A DNA stretch of 16,572 bases from Planctomycetaceae bacterium UBA2972 (GCA_002348315.1 DEAW01000198.1:1-16572), one strand, 5' to 3'. Positions 1 to 7,488 are shown, numbered from the stretch's first letter. The notes: a model not told the origin generated them from the sequence alone. Numbers and translations are program-made.

Positions 1-157
1 GTCGTGGTGCCGATGGCCGGGGCGTCGGTACACTAGGCCGTGGTGCTGATGGAGTTACCGAAGGTCGTGGTGCAACCGAGGGCCGCGGACTAGGTACACT
101 CGGTCGAGGCGCCGACGGTCTCGGAGTCACAGCCGGCTTGGGAACCGACGGCCTGGG
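1..157 (-). repeat. Degenerate tandem repeat coding PRPSV/APRPS units
   Basis: Residues 556-607 of the YXWGXW-repeat protein are built from five- to seven-residue units such as PRPSV, APRPS and TPRPS. At DNA level this appears as imperfect repeats of ggtcgtggtgc-like blocks on the plus strand. The repeat probably continues past the left edge. Such basic Pro-rich tails are often extended linkers or wall- or polyanion-associating segments; which applies here cannot be read from the sequence. Confidence 0.75.
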
Positions 158-1822
158 CGAGTTTGGATTCACTCGGCTCGGCACAGTCGGCTTCGTGCTC
201 GGTCTCGTTCCAGGTCTCGTCGTTGGATTCGCTCCTGAAACCGTACCTGGTCGAGTCGGCAGTCGCGAAGGAACATTGAGTCCATTACCGACAGTGACTC
301 GCGACGGAACCGAGCTTGAAACCCCCGGACGCGGATTCGACGACGAGGCTCCCGGAGTCCGTGGCAGCGAGGCTGACGGCCTGGCAACCACTCGATTCGT
401 GACACCTGGTGCTGCTTTAGGCAACGCACTGGAAACCTGAACCCGGGAGTTCAACTCACGTACATGGCGATGAGCAGATGCCAACGTCACATTGGTTCCC
501 CGCTGCACCTGAGGCAACGTCCAACTACCTGTCTTGGAGCCCGATGTCCCGGGACTTCCGGGCGTGGTTCGTCCTTCCAGTTTGCTTCGTTCATAACCCA
601 GACGATGGTAACTAGTGGAGTTCCCGGTCGCCGCATTACGATGCTCGACACCGACTTTGACAAATCGCTGATGCACATCATCCTGCACTCGATATCGATT
701 GAGGCTATGAGCATAAATCGACAATCCGAAATGCCTGTTACCGCCCTGGTTAACCAGGCTTAACTGCATCCCAAAGGTACGAGCCGGACGATGCAGGTGA
801 TGCGTGTGGAAGTAGTTATGCCAGTGGTGAACGTGGTGGTGATAACTGATCCCGAAGTGATTATGGAAATGCACGTGGTTATAAGCATAGAACGGATCGT
901 ACCCCATCCTTAAGTGGAAATGATGATGCGGGAAGATGCTAAAACTCGTGTGATAACGAGCGTCATAGAAATCACCGAAGTAGTAATGACAGTAACTCGG
1001 ACGCACGAACCAGTGCATATGGAAGCGGCCCACGTCGATAACCACACTGGGACGATATCGTACTACGGGAGCGCGAACAACAACCGGAGCGAACAACACG
1101 CCGCGCGCTGCCATCTGATAATCCCAGTATCCATTGACGAATACATGGCCGCCGGGAGTCCACATCCAATGCGAAGGGATATAAACATAATCAGGGCGAT
1201 AACGAATCCAGTAGCCGGGACGCCAGCGATAGCCAGCGCCACGATAGACCCAGACTCCTGGTGACCAGAAGTAATTACTACTAGGCGCTGCGGTGGAGGG
1301 TCCGGCTTCAAGTGATTCAGGAGGCGCGCCGCGGTAATCAACCCGGCGACGCTCAATCATCTGCCAGAATCCGGAGACCCACTGATATTTGTTATTGTCC
1401 ATCAACTCATTCCAATAGCCTGGAACCCATCGTCGGCCGGCAGGTGGTGTTCGCCAGACGCCACTGATCCAAACGAAGTCCTCTCGTTCGTCGTCGAATC
1501 CCCAGTAACCGGGAATCCAGATCACATTGTCACCATCCGGCTTGTAATCCGGAGGAACTTCATCCACCACTTCAGGTGGGGCTTCATTGATAATCATCCC
1601 GGGCTGCGGGTCATTATTTACCTGAGAAGCAAACGCTTCATGTACGGGTCCGCGAGCTAGTGCTTCAACGTCCTCATCCGAATTTCCGTTGGCCCCCGGT
1701 GCTGCGGGAGGTGTATCCTGAGCTTGAATCGCTGGCAAGGCAAACAGCAGCACGAGTATGCTACCGAGTGAAAAGCGTCGAATGGTTTTGAAGGTGGTGT
1801 ATTCGTGAGACACGCTAACCAT
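1..1822 (-). CDS. Secreted YXWGXW-repeat protein with His-rich core and Pro/Arg/Ser tail (3' end outside window)
   Basis: One frame stays open for 607 codons from the ATG at 1822 to the left edge, so the C-terminus is missing. AGGAG (1834-1830) lies 7 bases before the ATG. Residues 1-35 form a signal peptide: charged start, hydrophobic ILVLLFALPAI, likely cleavage after AIQA. Eight WxxGxW-like units lie between residues 102 and 233 (W102-W107, W118-W123, W132-W137, W148-W153, W186-W191, W200-W205 and two degenerate ones to W233), the signature of the WXXGXW/YXWGXW repeat family common in planctomycetes. Residues 299-344 hold 18 histidines. From about residue 470 the chain is low complexity, ending in repeated PRPSV-type units. 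Probably exported to the envelope; the biochemical role is unknown. The His-rich part could bind metal (inference). It is divergent from dprA. Plus-strand frames across this stretch are shadows. Confidence 0.87.
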   Translation of the reverse strand, partial: MVSVSHEYTTFKTIRRFSLGSILVLLFALPAIQAQDTPPAAPGANGNSDEDVEALARGPVHEAFASQVNNDPQPGMIINEAPPEVVDEVPPDYKPDGDNVIWIPGYWGFDDEREDFVWISGVWRTPPAGRRWVPGYWNELMDNNKYQWVSGFWQMIERRRVDYRGAPPESLEAGPSTAAPSSNYFWSPGVWVYRGAGYRWRPGYWIRYRPDYVYIPSHWMWTPGGHVFVNGYWDYQMAARGVLFAPVVVRAPVVRYRPSVVIDVGRFHMHWFVRPSYCHYYFGDFYDARYHTSFSIFPHHHFHLRMGYDPFYAYNHVHFHNHFGISYHHHVHHWHNYFHTHHLHRPARTFGMQLSLVNQGGNRHFGLSIYAHSLNRYRVQDDVHQRFVKVGVEHRNAATGNSTSYHRLGYERSKLEGRTTPGSPGTSGSKTGSWTLPQVQRGTNVTLASAHRHVRELNSRVQVSSALPKAAPGVTNRVVARPSASLPRTPGASSSNPRPGVSSSVPSRVTVGNGLNVPSRLPTRPGTVSGANPTTRPGTRPSTKPTVPSRVNPNSPRPSVPKPAVTPRPSAPRPSVPSPRPSVAPRPSVTPSAPRPSVPTPRPSAPR

Positions 1823-2014
1823 GGCAAAACTCCTATCAAATATGCCGTAAATGTGTGACCTATTAGTACCCAACGTCTTTATGGTGCAATTACCATGCCA
1901 TCAGATCTGTCACCCAAGCACCATCATACACAATCTAGACTGTAATATCAGCGTTTAACCAATATTCATCACACTCGTCGAAGCATTGTTTAAGAGCACT
2001 ATAAGAACCTTTAA

Positions 2015-2063
2015 GTGACATCATTTTGATAACATTATGTCGCTCTGGTGACATCTTTTTGAT
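2015..2063 (+). promoter_or_regulatory. Pair of 16-base direct repeats upstream of dprA (putative operator)
   Basis: GTGACATCATTTTGAT (2015-2030) recurs as GTGACATCTTTTTGAT (2048-2063), with one mismatch and a start-to-start distance of 33 bases, about three helical turns. Same-face spacing of this kind is typical of sites for a protein binding cooperatively. The second copy lies 85-100 bases before the dprA start codon, where a promoter would be expected. The repeats are seen directly; the operator role is inferred. Confidence 0.5.
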
Positions 2064-2124
2064 TTACCATTTGGGACATTGGCGCTACGATACTGGGAAC
2101 ACTATGAACACTGGGGGGTACAAA

Positions 2125-2151
2125 ATGCCTATTAGGAGGCACGGGAATTGA
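2125..2151 (+). CDS. Eight-codon upstream open reading frame overlapping the dprA start (putative leader)
   Basis: ATG at 2125 opens an eight-codon frame ending in TGA at 2149-2151. It is preceded 6 bases upstream by a run of six G (2113-2118) that could serve as its ribosome site. Codons 4 and 5 are AGG AGG, and these bases are also the dprA Shine-Dalgarno sequence. The stop overlaps the dprA TTG start (TTGA). Ribosomes on this frame would either mask the dprA site or deliver re-initiating ribosomes to it. It is short enough to arise by chance. Confidence 0.3.
   Translation: MPIRRHGN
2134..2139 (+). promoter_or_regulatory. Ribosome binding site fixing the dprA TTG start
   Basis: AGGAGG is a perfect match to the anti-Shine-Dalgarno complement and lies 8 bases before TTG at 2148. 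No ATG or GTG in the same frame has a comparable site, so this sets the start of dprA at a TTG codon. Confidence 0.8.
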
Positions 2152-3263
2152 GTGAATCTGAGCTACTGGATTACCTACAGCTAAGCTACGCCCACGGAGT
2201 CGGTCCATCCACTTTTCTCAAGCTGGTCAAATCGAGATCTGAGGCGAGTCAAATCCTGGAAGCTTCGTCTAAGCAACTCCGAGCGATCCATGGTATCGGT
2301 GACAAACTGGTATCGATCATTCACTCAAGTCATCAAACCCGGGAACTTCTTCAACAGGAGATCCAAGCGTGCCAACAGCAGGAGACGCACATCGTCCTGT
2401 ATCACGACCAACAATACCCTTCTCTGCTAAAGCAAATTCCGTCCCCTCCTCCTGTGCTCTTTTGCAAAGGAAACCTGCAAGTACTCAACAACCTGGACTC
2501 CAGTAGCATTGCCATCGTGGGAACCCGGCATCCCACGCATTACGGTAAACGCATCGCCCACAAACTCGCATGCAATCTAAGCAGTCGTGGCTATACGATC
2601 GTCAGCGGATTGGCCCGAGGAATTGATCGTGTTGCCCACGAAGCGGCCTTATCGGAATTCGGTCCCACCATTGCCGTGCTTGGTTCGGGTCTTGAGCAAA
2701 TCTATCCGGCAAGCCATAGCGATCTTGCTCTGCAAATACAAACCGACGGACTGCTCATCAGTGAAGTACTTCCATCTTCCCCACCCCACAGCCGCCTCTT
2801 CCCTCGTCGCAACAGAATTATCTCGGGGCTCAGCCTGGCCACGCTAGTCGTCGAAGCAGCACTGCGTTCGGGTGCGCTCATCACAGCTCGTCATGCCACA
2901 GAACAAAACCGGGAAATCCTGGCTGTGCCCGGCATGGTCGACACGGCGGTTGCCAGTGGCTGCAACAAGCTGATCAAAGACGGTGCTCAGCTGGTCGAGT
3001 CCTATGAAGATATTCTCGCCGCACTCCCATTTTACACACAGCCTCTTCCAGTCACTGAAACGCGCAAGCCACTCGAACTATCTCCTACAGAGCAAATTGT
3101 GCTTGAGCTGATTCCGGACTCTCCGACACTGATCGACTTATTGCCAATTCCCGGCGAGCTTACAACCGGCAAACTCTTATCGACTTTGACAACGTTGGAG
3201 TTCAAGCAAGTCATCACGCGGCCAACGAGTAACAGTGTATTAAGGACTGTCGCTCTTAGCTGA
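2148..3263 (+). CDS. dprA: DNA-processing protein DprA (Smf)
   Basis: DprA binds incoming single-stranded DNA during natural transformation, protects it and loads RecA; it acts in the cytoplasm. The 371-residue length is normal. Residues 1-60 match the N-terminal helix-hairpin-helix/SAM-like part. Residues 120-290 are the Rossmann core, with the family landmarks IVGTR (123-127), VSGLARGID (152-160), AVLGSGLEQIYP (176-187), FPRRNRIISGLS (218-229), VVEAALRSGAL (234-244) and AVPG (259-262). Residues 310-371 fit the C-terminal winged-helix domain. The start is TTG, chosen from AGGAGG 8 bases upstream and from the N-terminal fit. The stop lies inside the convergent epimerase gene (8-base overlap). 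No other competence gene is in the window, so function in transformation is family knowledge and not shown by context. Confidence 0.95.
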   Translation: MSESELLDYLQLSYAHGVGPSTFLKLVKSRSEASQILEASSKQLRAIHGIGDKLVSIIHSSHQTRELLQQEIQACQQQETHIVLYHDQQYPSLLKQIPSPPPVLFCKGNLQVLNNLDSSSIAIVGTRHPTHYGKRIAHKLACNLSSRGYTIVSGLARGIDRVAHEAALSEFGPTIAVLGSGLEQIYPASHSDLALQIQTDGLLISEVLPSSPPHSRLFPRRNRIISGLSLATLVVEAALRSGALITARHATEQNREILAVPGMVDTAVASGCNKLIKDGAQLVESYEDILAALPFYTQPLPVTETRKPLELSPTEQIVLELIPDSPTLIDLLPIPGELTTGKLLSTLTTLEFKQVITRPTSNSVLRTVALS

Positions 3264-4269
3264 GCATCGTCACTCCGTTGCCTGGGACACTCGGGTAATG
3301 GCAGACTCCATTGATGACTTCACAACCGCTGGCGATATCACTGGCCAGTAAAGCCGCTCCGTCCATATCGACATAATCCAGCAATGGCAGCAGCTGTCCG
3401 ATGGCAGAGATCCCGACTGTCGATTCGGTCATACAACCGACCATCACTCGCAATTCAGCAGCCCGCGCTTTCTCAATCATGCGTCGTGCCGGAGTCAGAC
3501 CACCGCATTTCACCAGCTTGATATTGATGCCATGAAATCTGCCAATACATGCATCCACATCCTCCGGTACCAAACAGTTTTCATCCGCGATAACGGGTAA
3601 CGCTGAGAGATCGAAAACGTCTTCCATTTGTTCTATCTGATCTGCTGGCAATGGCTGCTCAATAAATTCAACTCCCAAATCTGCCAGTGGTTTTGACAAC
3701 TCGATTGTTTGCTGAGCCGTCCAGGCACAATTCGCATCCACTCGGAACGTGGCATCGGTATGTTGACGGAGTTGTTTAACAATTTCTAAATCATGATCCG
3801 TTCCCAGCTTAATTTTATAAACCGGCCAGTCAGCAAATTCCTCCATCTTGCTGACCATCACATCGATTTTGTCTATCCCGATGGTGTAGTTACTAACAAC
3901 GTTCTGTTGTGTCGAAAGCCCCCACAGTTTATGGACGCTCTTGCCCTGGCGTTTTCCCCAGAGATCATGTGCGGCCAGATCGAGAGCACAGACGGCGAAG
4001 GAATCCTGCATTTGAGCCTGAGCAACTTCCCATAATTCCTGTGGATGATCCCAGTGGATATTTTCAATCGTTTTGGCAAACCCTTCGAGCAATTCCCGCA
4101 ATCGTTCTTTGGTTGCTCCGTAATAGCTATTGGTGGTTGCTTCACCATAACCGGAATGCTCTCCATCGGTCAGTTCAACAATGACGGAGGGTTGGACGGT
4201 AATCGTTTCACGGGAGATCGTAAACGGGTGCAGCAATGGCAATTCGTAATCGTGTACTTTTAATTCCAT
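3256..4269 (-). CDS. Enolase-superfamily dipeptide epimerase / N-acetyl-D-glutamate racemase-like (DgcA-like)
   Basis: A 337-residue enzyme of the mandelate racemase/muconate lactonizing group. An N-terminal capping domain (about 1-115) precedes the barrel. Catalytic-type residues are visible: KxK at 152-154 (K154 the likely base), metal ligands D178 (RVDAN), E204 (EQPL) and D229 (ADEN), and the second lysine K251 in NIKLVKCGG. The DMDG segment at 301-304 is typical of Ala-Glu epimerases. These racemise L-Ala-D-Glu from wall turnover. A homologue paired with a DUF1611 partner is described as DgcA, racemising N-acetyl-D-glutamate. The same pairing here, with start and stop overlapping as TAATG, makes that reading attractive, but sequence alone does not separate the two substrates. 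It is last in a minus-strand operon and overlaps the dprA 3' end by 8 bases with no hairpin between. Confidence 0.88.
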   Translation of the reverse strand: MELKVHDYELPLLHPFTISRETITVQPSVIVELTDGEHSGYGEATTNSYYGATKERLRELLEGFAKTIENIHWDHPQELWEVAQAQMQDSFAVCALDLAAHDLWGKRQGKSVHKLWGLSTQQNVVSNYTIGIDKIDVMVSKMEEFADWPVYKIKLGTDHDLEIVKQLRQHTDATFRVDANCAWTAQQTIELSKPLADLGVEFIEQPLPADQIEQMEDVFDLSALPVIADENCLVPEDVDACIGRFHGINIKLVKCGGLTPARRMIEKARAAELRVMVGCMTESTVGISAIGQLLPLLDYVDMDGAALLASDIASGCEVINGVCHYPSVPGNGVTMLS

Positions 4270-5330
4270 TATTCCGTCTCATCTGCAACTGATTCTAAGT
4301 ACCGATCGCGAGCTGCAATGACAGCATCCACCAGAGGTTCACGTCCAAAGCGGAAGACATCGGTTACGGGCAATCCCAACAATTCGGAAACGCGTTGCTG
4401 TTCAACTTTCGCCTCTTCCTCTGTCACTCGGCGGCTGTTCATCGAAACGCCGATGACGTCACAGTGGTGATGAACATTCGACATCACTTCCACAATTTTT
4501 CTGATCTCAGGCAGCTCGGCAATCGCCACATGTTCAACACCAGTGACTTTATCCCGCAACACTTCATAACAGAGCACGAGTGCGTGGGGCATGGAGCCAT
4601 GGAGGATTCCGAGTGTCACTGCCGAATAACTCGGATGCACGAGACTTCCCTGCCCTTCAATCAGCAGGACATCATGTTGTTCATTCTCCAGAACCAGTTG
4701 CTCTGCAGCCCCACTGATAAAATCAGCGATCACTCGATCCATCGGGTACCCGGATCCTTCGATCATGATTCCGGTTTGCCCTGTGGCACAGAATTTAGCA
4801 TCGACACCGCGTTCTTTAAGTCCTTCGGTAATCTCAACGGCTGTCACCATTTTTCCAATGCTGCAATCATGCCCAACTGTATGAACCCGGAAGCATTCTT
4901 TGCGGAATCCGGGGCGTCTGGCGATCGCGGTAAAATCATTTTTCCTGACATCGACCAGTTCCACCTGATATTGCTGAGCTGCAGCCACGAATTCAGCATC
5001 ATCGGTCACAAAATCATGTAATCCCGAAACGACATTCATTCCGCACTCAATGGCTCGCAACACAATGGGCCGCCAGCTGTCCGGGATCTTTCCACCCGGA
5101 GGCGCTATTCCAATCAGCAGGCAATTCGCTTCCAACGCATCATCGATGCTACTGATGAATTTCAGGTCGTCACCAACGCCCAGATAGTCAGACACTTGCT
5201 GTCCTGCCAGTGTCCCGTCCAATACGCCGACAACTTCCTCGCGGCGATAACGGATAATACAACAACCGGTCTTGGCTGTATGGGGATCGGAATGACCTTC
5301 GGTCAGGATGATTAATTTTCTTTCGGACAT
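4269..5330 (-). CDS. DUF1611 P-loop protein (DgcN-like, putative D-glutamate N-acetyltransferase)
   Basis: A 353-residue protein matching the DUF1611 family in layout. An N-terminal Rossmann-like half (about 1-140) contains IGIAPPGGK (73-81) and DVRK (127-130). A C-terminal P-loop half carries a Walker-A-like VGHDCSIGKM (152-161) and LLIEGQGSL (222-230), resembling dethiobiotin-synthetase folds. DUF1611 proteins are usually listed as uncharacterised. I recall members named DgcN that N-acetylate D-glutamate before DgcA racemises the product; this is memory, to be checked. The GKM ending, in place of GK[ST], appears normal for the family. Its stop shares one base with the epimerase ATG (TAATG), implying translational coupling. 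The gap to the upstream hydrolase is 57 bases. No strong Shine-Dalgarno precedes the ATG at 5330, only GAAAG-like bases. Confidence 0.85.
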   Translation of the reverse strand: MSERKLIILTEGHSDPHTAKTGCCIIRYRREEVVGVLDGTLAGQQVSDYLGVGDDLKFISSIDDALEANCLLIGIAPPGGKIPDSWRPIVLRAIECGMNVVSGLHDFVTDDAEFVAAAQQYQVELVDVRKNDFTAIARRPGFRKECFRVHTVGHDCSIGKMVTAVEITEGLKERGVDAKFCATGQTGIMIEGSGYPMDRVIADFISGAAEQLVLENEQHDVLLIEGQGSLVHPSYSAVTLGILHGSMPHALVLCYEVLRDKVTGVEHVAIAELPEIRKIVEVMSNVHHHCDVIGVSMNSRRVTEEEAKVEQQRVSELLGLPVTDVFRFGREPLVDAVIAARDRYLESVADETE

Positions 5331-5387
5331 AGTTCTTTCAAATTCGTTTAGGCTGTCACTCTTGGTGGTTCAACAAGGTATTGGCTG

Positions 5388-6314
5388 TCAGTCATTCAGC
5401 ACATTCCGGCGGACCCAGGCGTGCAATTGATTGCGTGCCGGACTTGGTCTGAGGATCCATGCATCATTGTGATTTCGAAATCCTGTAGACATGAATGTGA
5501 AGTTTCCCGGAACGGCCGTCCTTTCAATATACAATTGTGTTTCCGACAACGCCGACCTTCCATTGTCTTCATGGCAAATTAGTTGGGGTATATTGTTAAG
5601 ACGCTTGAGTCGCCTCAAAGCGGATGCCTGATCACTTTGAGGAAAACTCCACTTTCGGACTCCGTCATAATGACTGTACGGAATCATCGCTTTCCAAAGT
5701 TGAGCGATTTGATCGTCATACAATCCCAGATAGTTACAAGCGATAGCACCACGCGAAAAACCCACGAGCAACACGCGATCCGCATCGCCTCCATAAGTCT
5801 CGCAAATCCACTTCACGGTTTGCTTACAATATTCGACGGTTGGCCGGGGATCATACGAAGTGGGATTTCCCCACCACCGAGTGACATTTTTCGTCCCGGT
5901 GTTATTAAGGTAGGGCAGACAAACCCAGATGAACTTTTGTCCCCGACTGATACCAAACCCTAGTTGGCTTCCTTCAACCAGGCCCGTACTGACATCGCCA
6001 AACGGACTGCGGTAGGGACCATTACCGGCCCACTCCACGATGACTGGATATTTCCCACCTGTACGCCAATCGGTTGGCAAATAAGTCGCATGATAAACCT
6101 CTGTATCCAAATAATCCGGATGCGCTTCACGCACTCGCGTTCCCGCAGCCGCCAGACCGTTGACCATCGGTGGCGGAACCAGATCCTGTGCAACGCTGCG
6201 AATGTCTGACGGAGGGTAGATTTCAACCTGCGCGTACACACTCCTGCCGGAGCACACCAGTAGGATCAAACTAGCGCTAATACGCAGCACGATAGATTTC
6301 GTATACGTCGTCAT
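5388..6314 (-). CDS. Secreted alpha/beta hydrolase, esterase-like
   Basis: A 308-residue exported protein. Residues 1-28 form a signal peptide (hydrophobic VLRISASLILLV, likely cleavage after VYA at 28), so it probably acts outside the cytoplasm. The nucleophile elbow is GFSRG with Ser187 on a typical LLVGFSRGA strand-turn-helix. The PVIVEWAGNGP segment (90-100) fits the early strand and oxyanion region; H282 and an acid near 249-250 (HED) are candidates to complete the triad. The overall style resembles planctomycete PHB-depolymerase/feruloyl-esterase-like proteins, but the substrate is unknown. The start at 6314 overlaps the dehydrogenase 3' end by 38 bases. A GTG at 6290 would also leave a usable signal peptide and cut the overlap to 14, but neither has a clear ribosome site. 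Position in the operon suggests co-expression with the dehydrogenase and the DUF1611/epimerase pair. Confidence 0.8.
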   Translation of the reverse strand: MTTYTKSIVLRISASLILLVCSGRSVYAQVEIYPPSDIRSVAQDLVPPPMVNGLAAAGTRVREAHPDYLDTEVYHATYLPTDWRTGGKYPVIVEWAGNGPYRSPFGDVSTGLVEGSQLGFGISRGQKFIWVCLPYLNNTGTKNVTRWWGNPTSYDPRPTVEYCKQTVKWICETYGGDADRVLLVGFSRGAIACNYLGLYDDQIAQLWKAMIPYSHYDGVRKWSFPQSDQASALRRLKRLNNIPQLICHEDNGRSALSETQLYIERTAVPGNFTFMSTGFRNHNDAWILRPSPARNQLHAWVRRNVLND

Positions 6315-7482
6315 AACTTGCCGATTTTGGATTCAGCCAGAACAGTCGCTGAATCCTGATTGCCTTTTCAGTGAACGACTGCAGCTGACTTTCGTTACCT
6401 CCAATATCCCTTATCCGATGGGGTATGCCAATCGACTCACGAATTCTTTCCACAGCTTTCACCGCACGCCCGGCCATTTCCATCTCCGAATCGACTGATT
6501 CTTCACCTAGCCACTGAGCGATTTGGGCAAATGTTTCTATCCTCGTGCTCAGATTGAATCGCATGACGTATGGCAACAGCAAGCCATTGCCCAGCCCATG
6601 AGAGCAGTGAAGTTCACCGCCCATGGGATACTCCATCGCATGTACTAACGCCACGCCACTATTGGAAAATGCCATGCCAGCCAGCGTCGCTGCCAGAGCC
6701 ATCTGGTCCTTCGCATGCAAATCCTCCGGTTGATTGACAGCAGCTTCCAAATGCTCTCCACAAATGCGAATGGCTCGCTCGGCCAATGCCGTGGTCAATT
6801 CATAGCGTCCGTCATAGGCACAGGTTTCTCCAGGCGGTATTTCCAGTTCGTCAAATTCCACCGTGGTAATCGCTTCGATGGCGTGAGTGAGTGCATCAAT
6901 TCCACTATCTGCAGCAATTTGGCGGGGACAGGAGTAGGTCAACTGAGGATCCACGATCGCCCAATCGGGACGAAAGAATTCACTTTGCCCCGAAATCTTT
7001 ATCTCCGCCACGGTATCGGTCAAAACCATGGAATTGGAAACCTCACTGCCTGTGCCGGCAGTGGTGGGAATGCAGATCAGTGGACAGGTTGGCCCGGGAA
7101 CTTTATCAAAACCAAAGTAGTCTGTGGGATGTCCCTGATGAGTGTAGGCAGCAGCTGTATTCTTCGACAGATCCAGATTCGACCCGCCTCCCACACCGAC
7201 AATGACATCCGGAGTACTCTCATTGGCTCGGGCTAAACTCGCTTCTGCAACGGCAATCGATGGCTCTGCTTCGCCTTCGCTAAAAATTGACACAATGGCA
7301 CCACCGGCAGCCAATGCCTGAGTAACCGGCTCGACGACACCGGCGTTAAGCAGATTCGAGTCGGTGACTACCAACGCCTGCTTCCAACCATGACGCTGTA
7401 CCAGCGATTCCAGTTGGTTCACGCTGTTGCGGCCAAAGACGAGTTGTCCCGGCGAACCAAAACTCCAAGTTGACCTTGCCAA
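6277..7482 (-). CDS. Iron-containing alcohol dehydrogenase (type III ADH family)
   Basis: The 401-residue product fits the family, which oxidises alcohols or reduces aldehydes and ketones with NAD(P) using an active-site metal. The dinucleotide loop GGGSNLDLSK spans 98-107, followed by PTTAGTGSEV (139-148). Predicted metal ligands are D196, H200 (DALTHAIE), H281 (VHAMEYP) and H295 (SHGLGNG). The spacing from H200 to H281 is longer than in FucO-type enzymes, with an extra segment near 209-226 (DELEIPPGETC...). This recalls the hydroxyacid-oxoacid transhydrogenase branch, but the substrate stays open. The start is set at TTG 7482: AGAGGAGGG (7497-7489) lies just upstream with 7-base spacing to TTG, and this avoids a 38-base overlap with the upstream gene that an ATG at 7533 would create. 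Confidence 0.9.
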   Translation of the reverse strand: MARSTWSFGSPGQLVFGRNSVNQLESLVQRHGWKQALVVTDSNLLNAGVVEPVTQALAAGGAIVSIFSEGEAEPSIAVAEASLARANESTPDVIVGVGGGSNLDLSKNTAAAYTHQGHPTDYFGFDKVPGPTCPLICIPTTAGTGSEVSNSMVLTDTVAEIKISGQSEFFRPDWAIVDPQLTYSCPRQIAADSGIDALTHAIEAITTVEFDELEIPPGETCAYDGRYELTTALAERAIRICGEHLEAAVNQPEDLHAKDQMALAATLAGMAFSNSGVALVHAMEYPMGGELHCSHGLGNGLLLPYVMRFNLSTRIETFAQIAQWLGEESVDSEMEMAGRAVKAVERIRESIGIPHRIRDIGGNESQLQSFTEKAIRIQRLFWLNPKSASYDDVYEIYRAAY

Positions 7483-7488
7483 AACCTG

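Larger units (their letters stand above)
1823..2147. other. Divergent intergenic region between the YXWGXW-repeat gene and dprA
   Basis: This 325-base spacer separates two divergent genes and is more AT-rich than the coding DNA around it. It contains the AGGAG site of the minus-strand gene (1834-1830), a 5-base-arm palindrome ATGGT/ACCAT at about 1881-1896, two TTTAAG hexamers 21 bases apart (1989-1994, 2010-2015), a pair of 16-base direct repeats (2015-2030, 2048-2063), a short upstream frame (2125-2151) and the dprA ribosome binding site (2134-2139). I see no convincing sigma-70 promoter with consensus spacing in either direction, and no RNA gene. Confidence 0.7.

Noticed and set aside
1..157. 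Short tandem repeats considered as a CRISPR array
   Set aside because: Units are 15-30 bases, degenerate, without unique spacers, and translate as PRPSV repeats in an open frame.
138..440. 100-codon plus-strand frame rich in Gly, Thr and Val
   Set aside because: It is the complement of the Pro/Arg/Ser tail of the YXWGXW-repeat protein; the repetitive codons keep several frames open.
4395..5021. 208-codon plus-strand open frame
   Set aside because: It lies fully antisense to the DUF1611 gene, whose family motifs are clear. The translated product has no coherent domain and no ribosome site.
5351..5390. GGCTGTCA repeated 32 bases apart with a weak CTTG/CAAG hairpin between the hydrolase and DUF1611 genes
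   Set aside because: The repeat is only 8 bases and overlaps the hydrolase stop; the stem is 4 base pairs with a mismatch and no T run, so neither a terminator nor an operator is supported.
6715..7236. 173-codon plus-strand frame
   Set aside because: Antisense to the iron-type dehydrogenase, whose metal ligands and cofactor loop lie in the minus frame.
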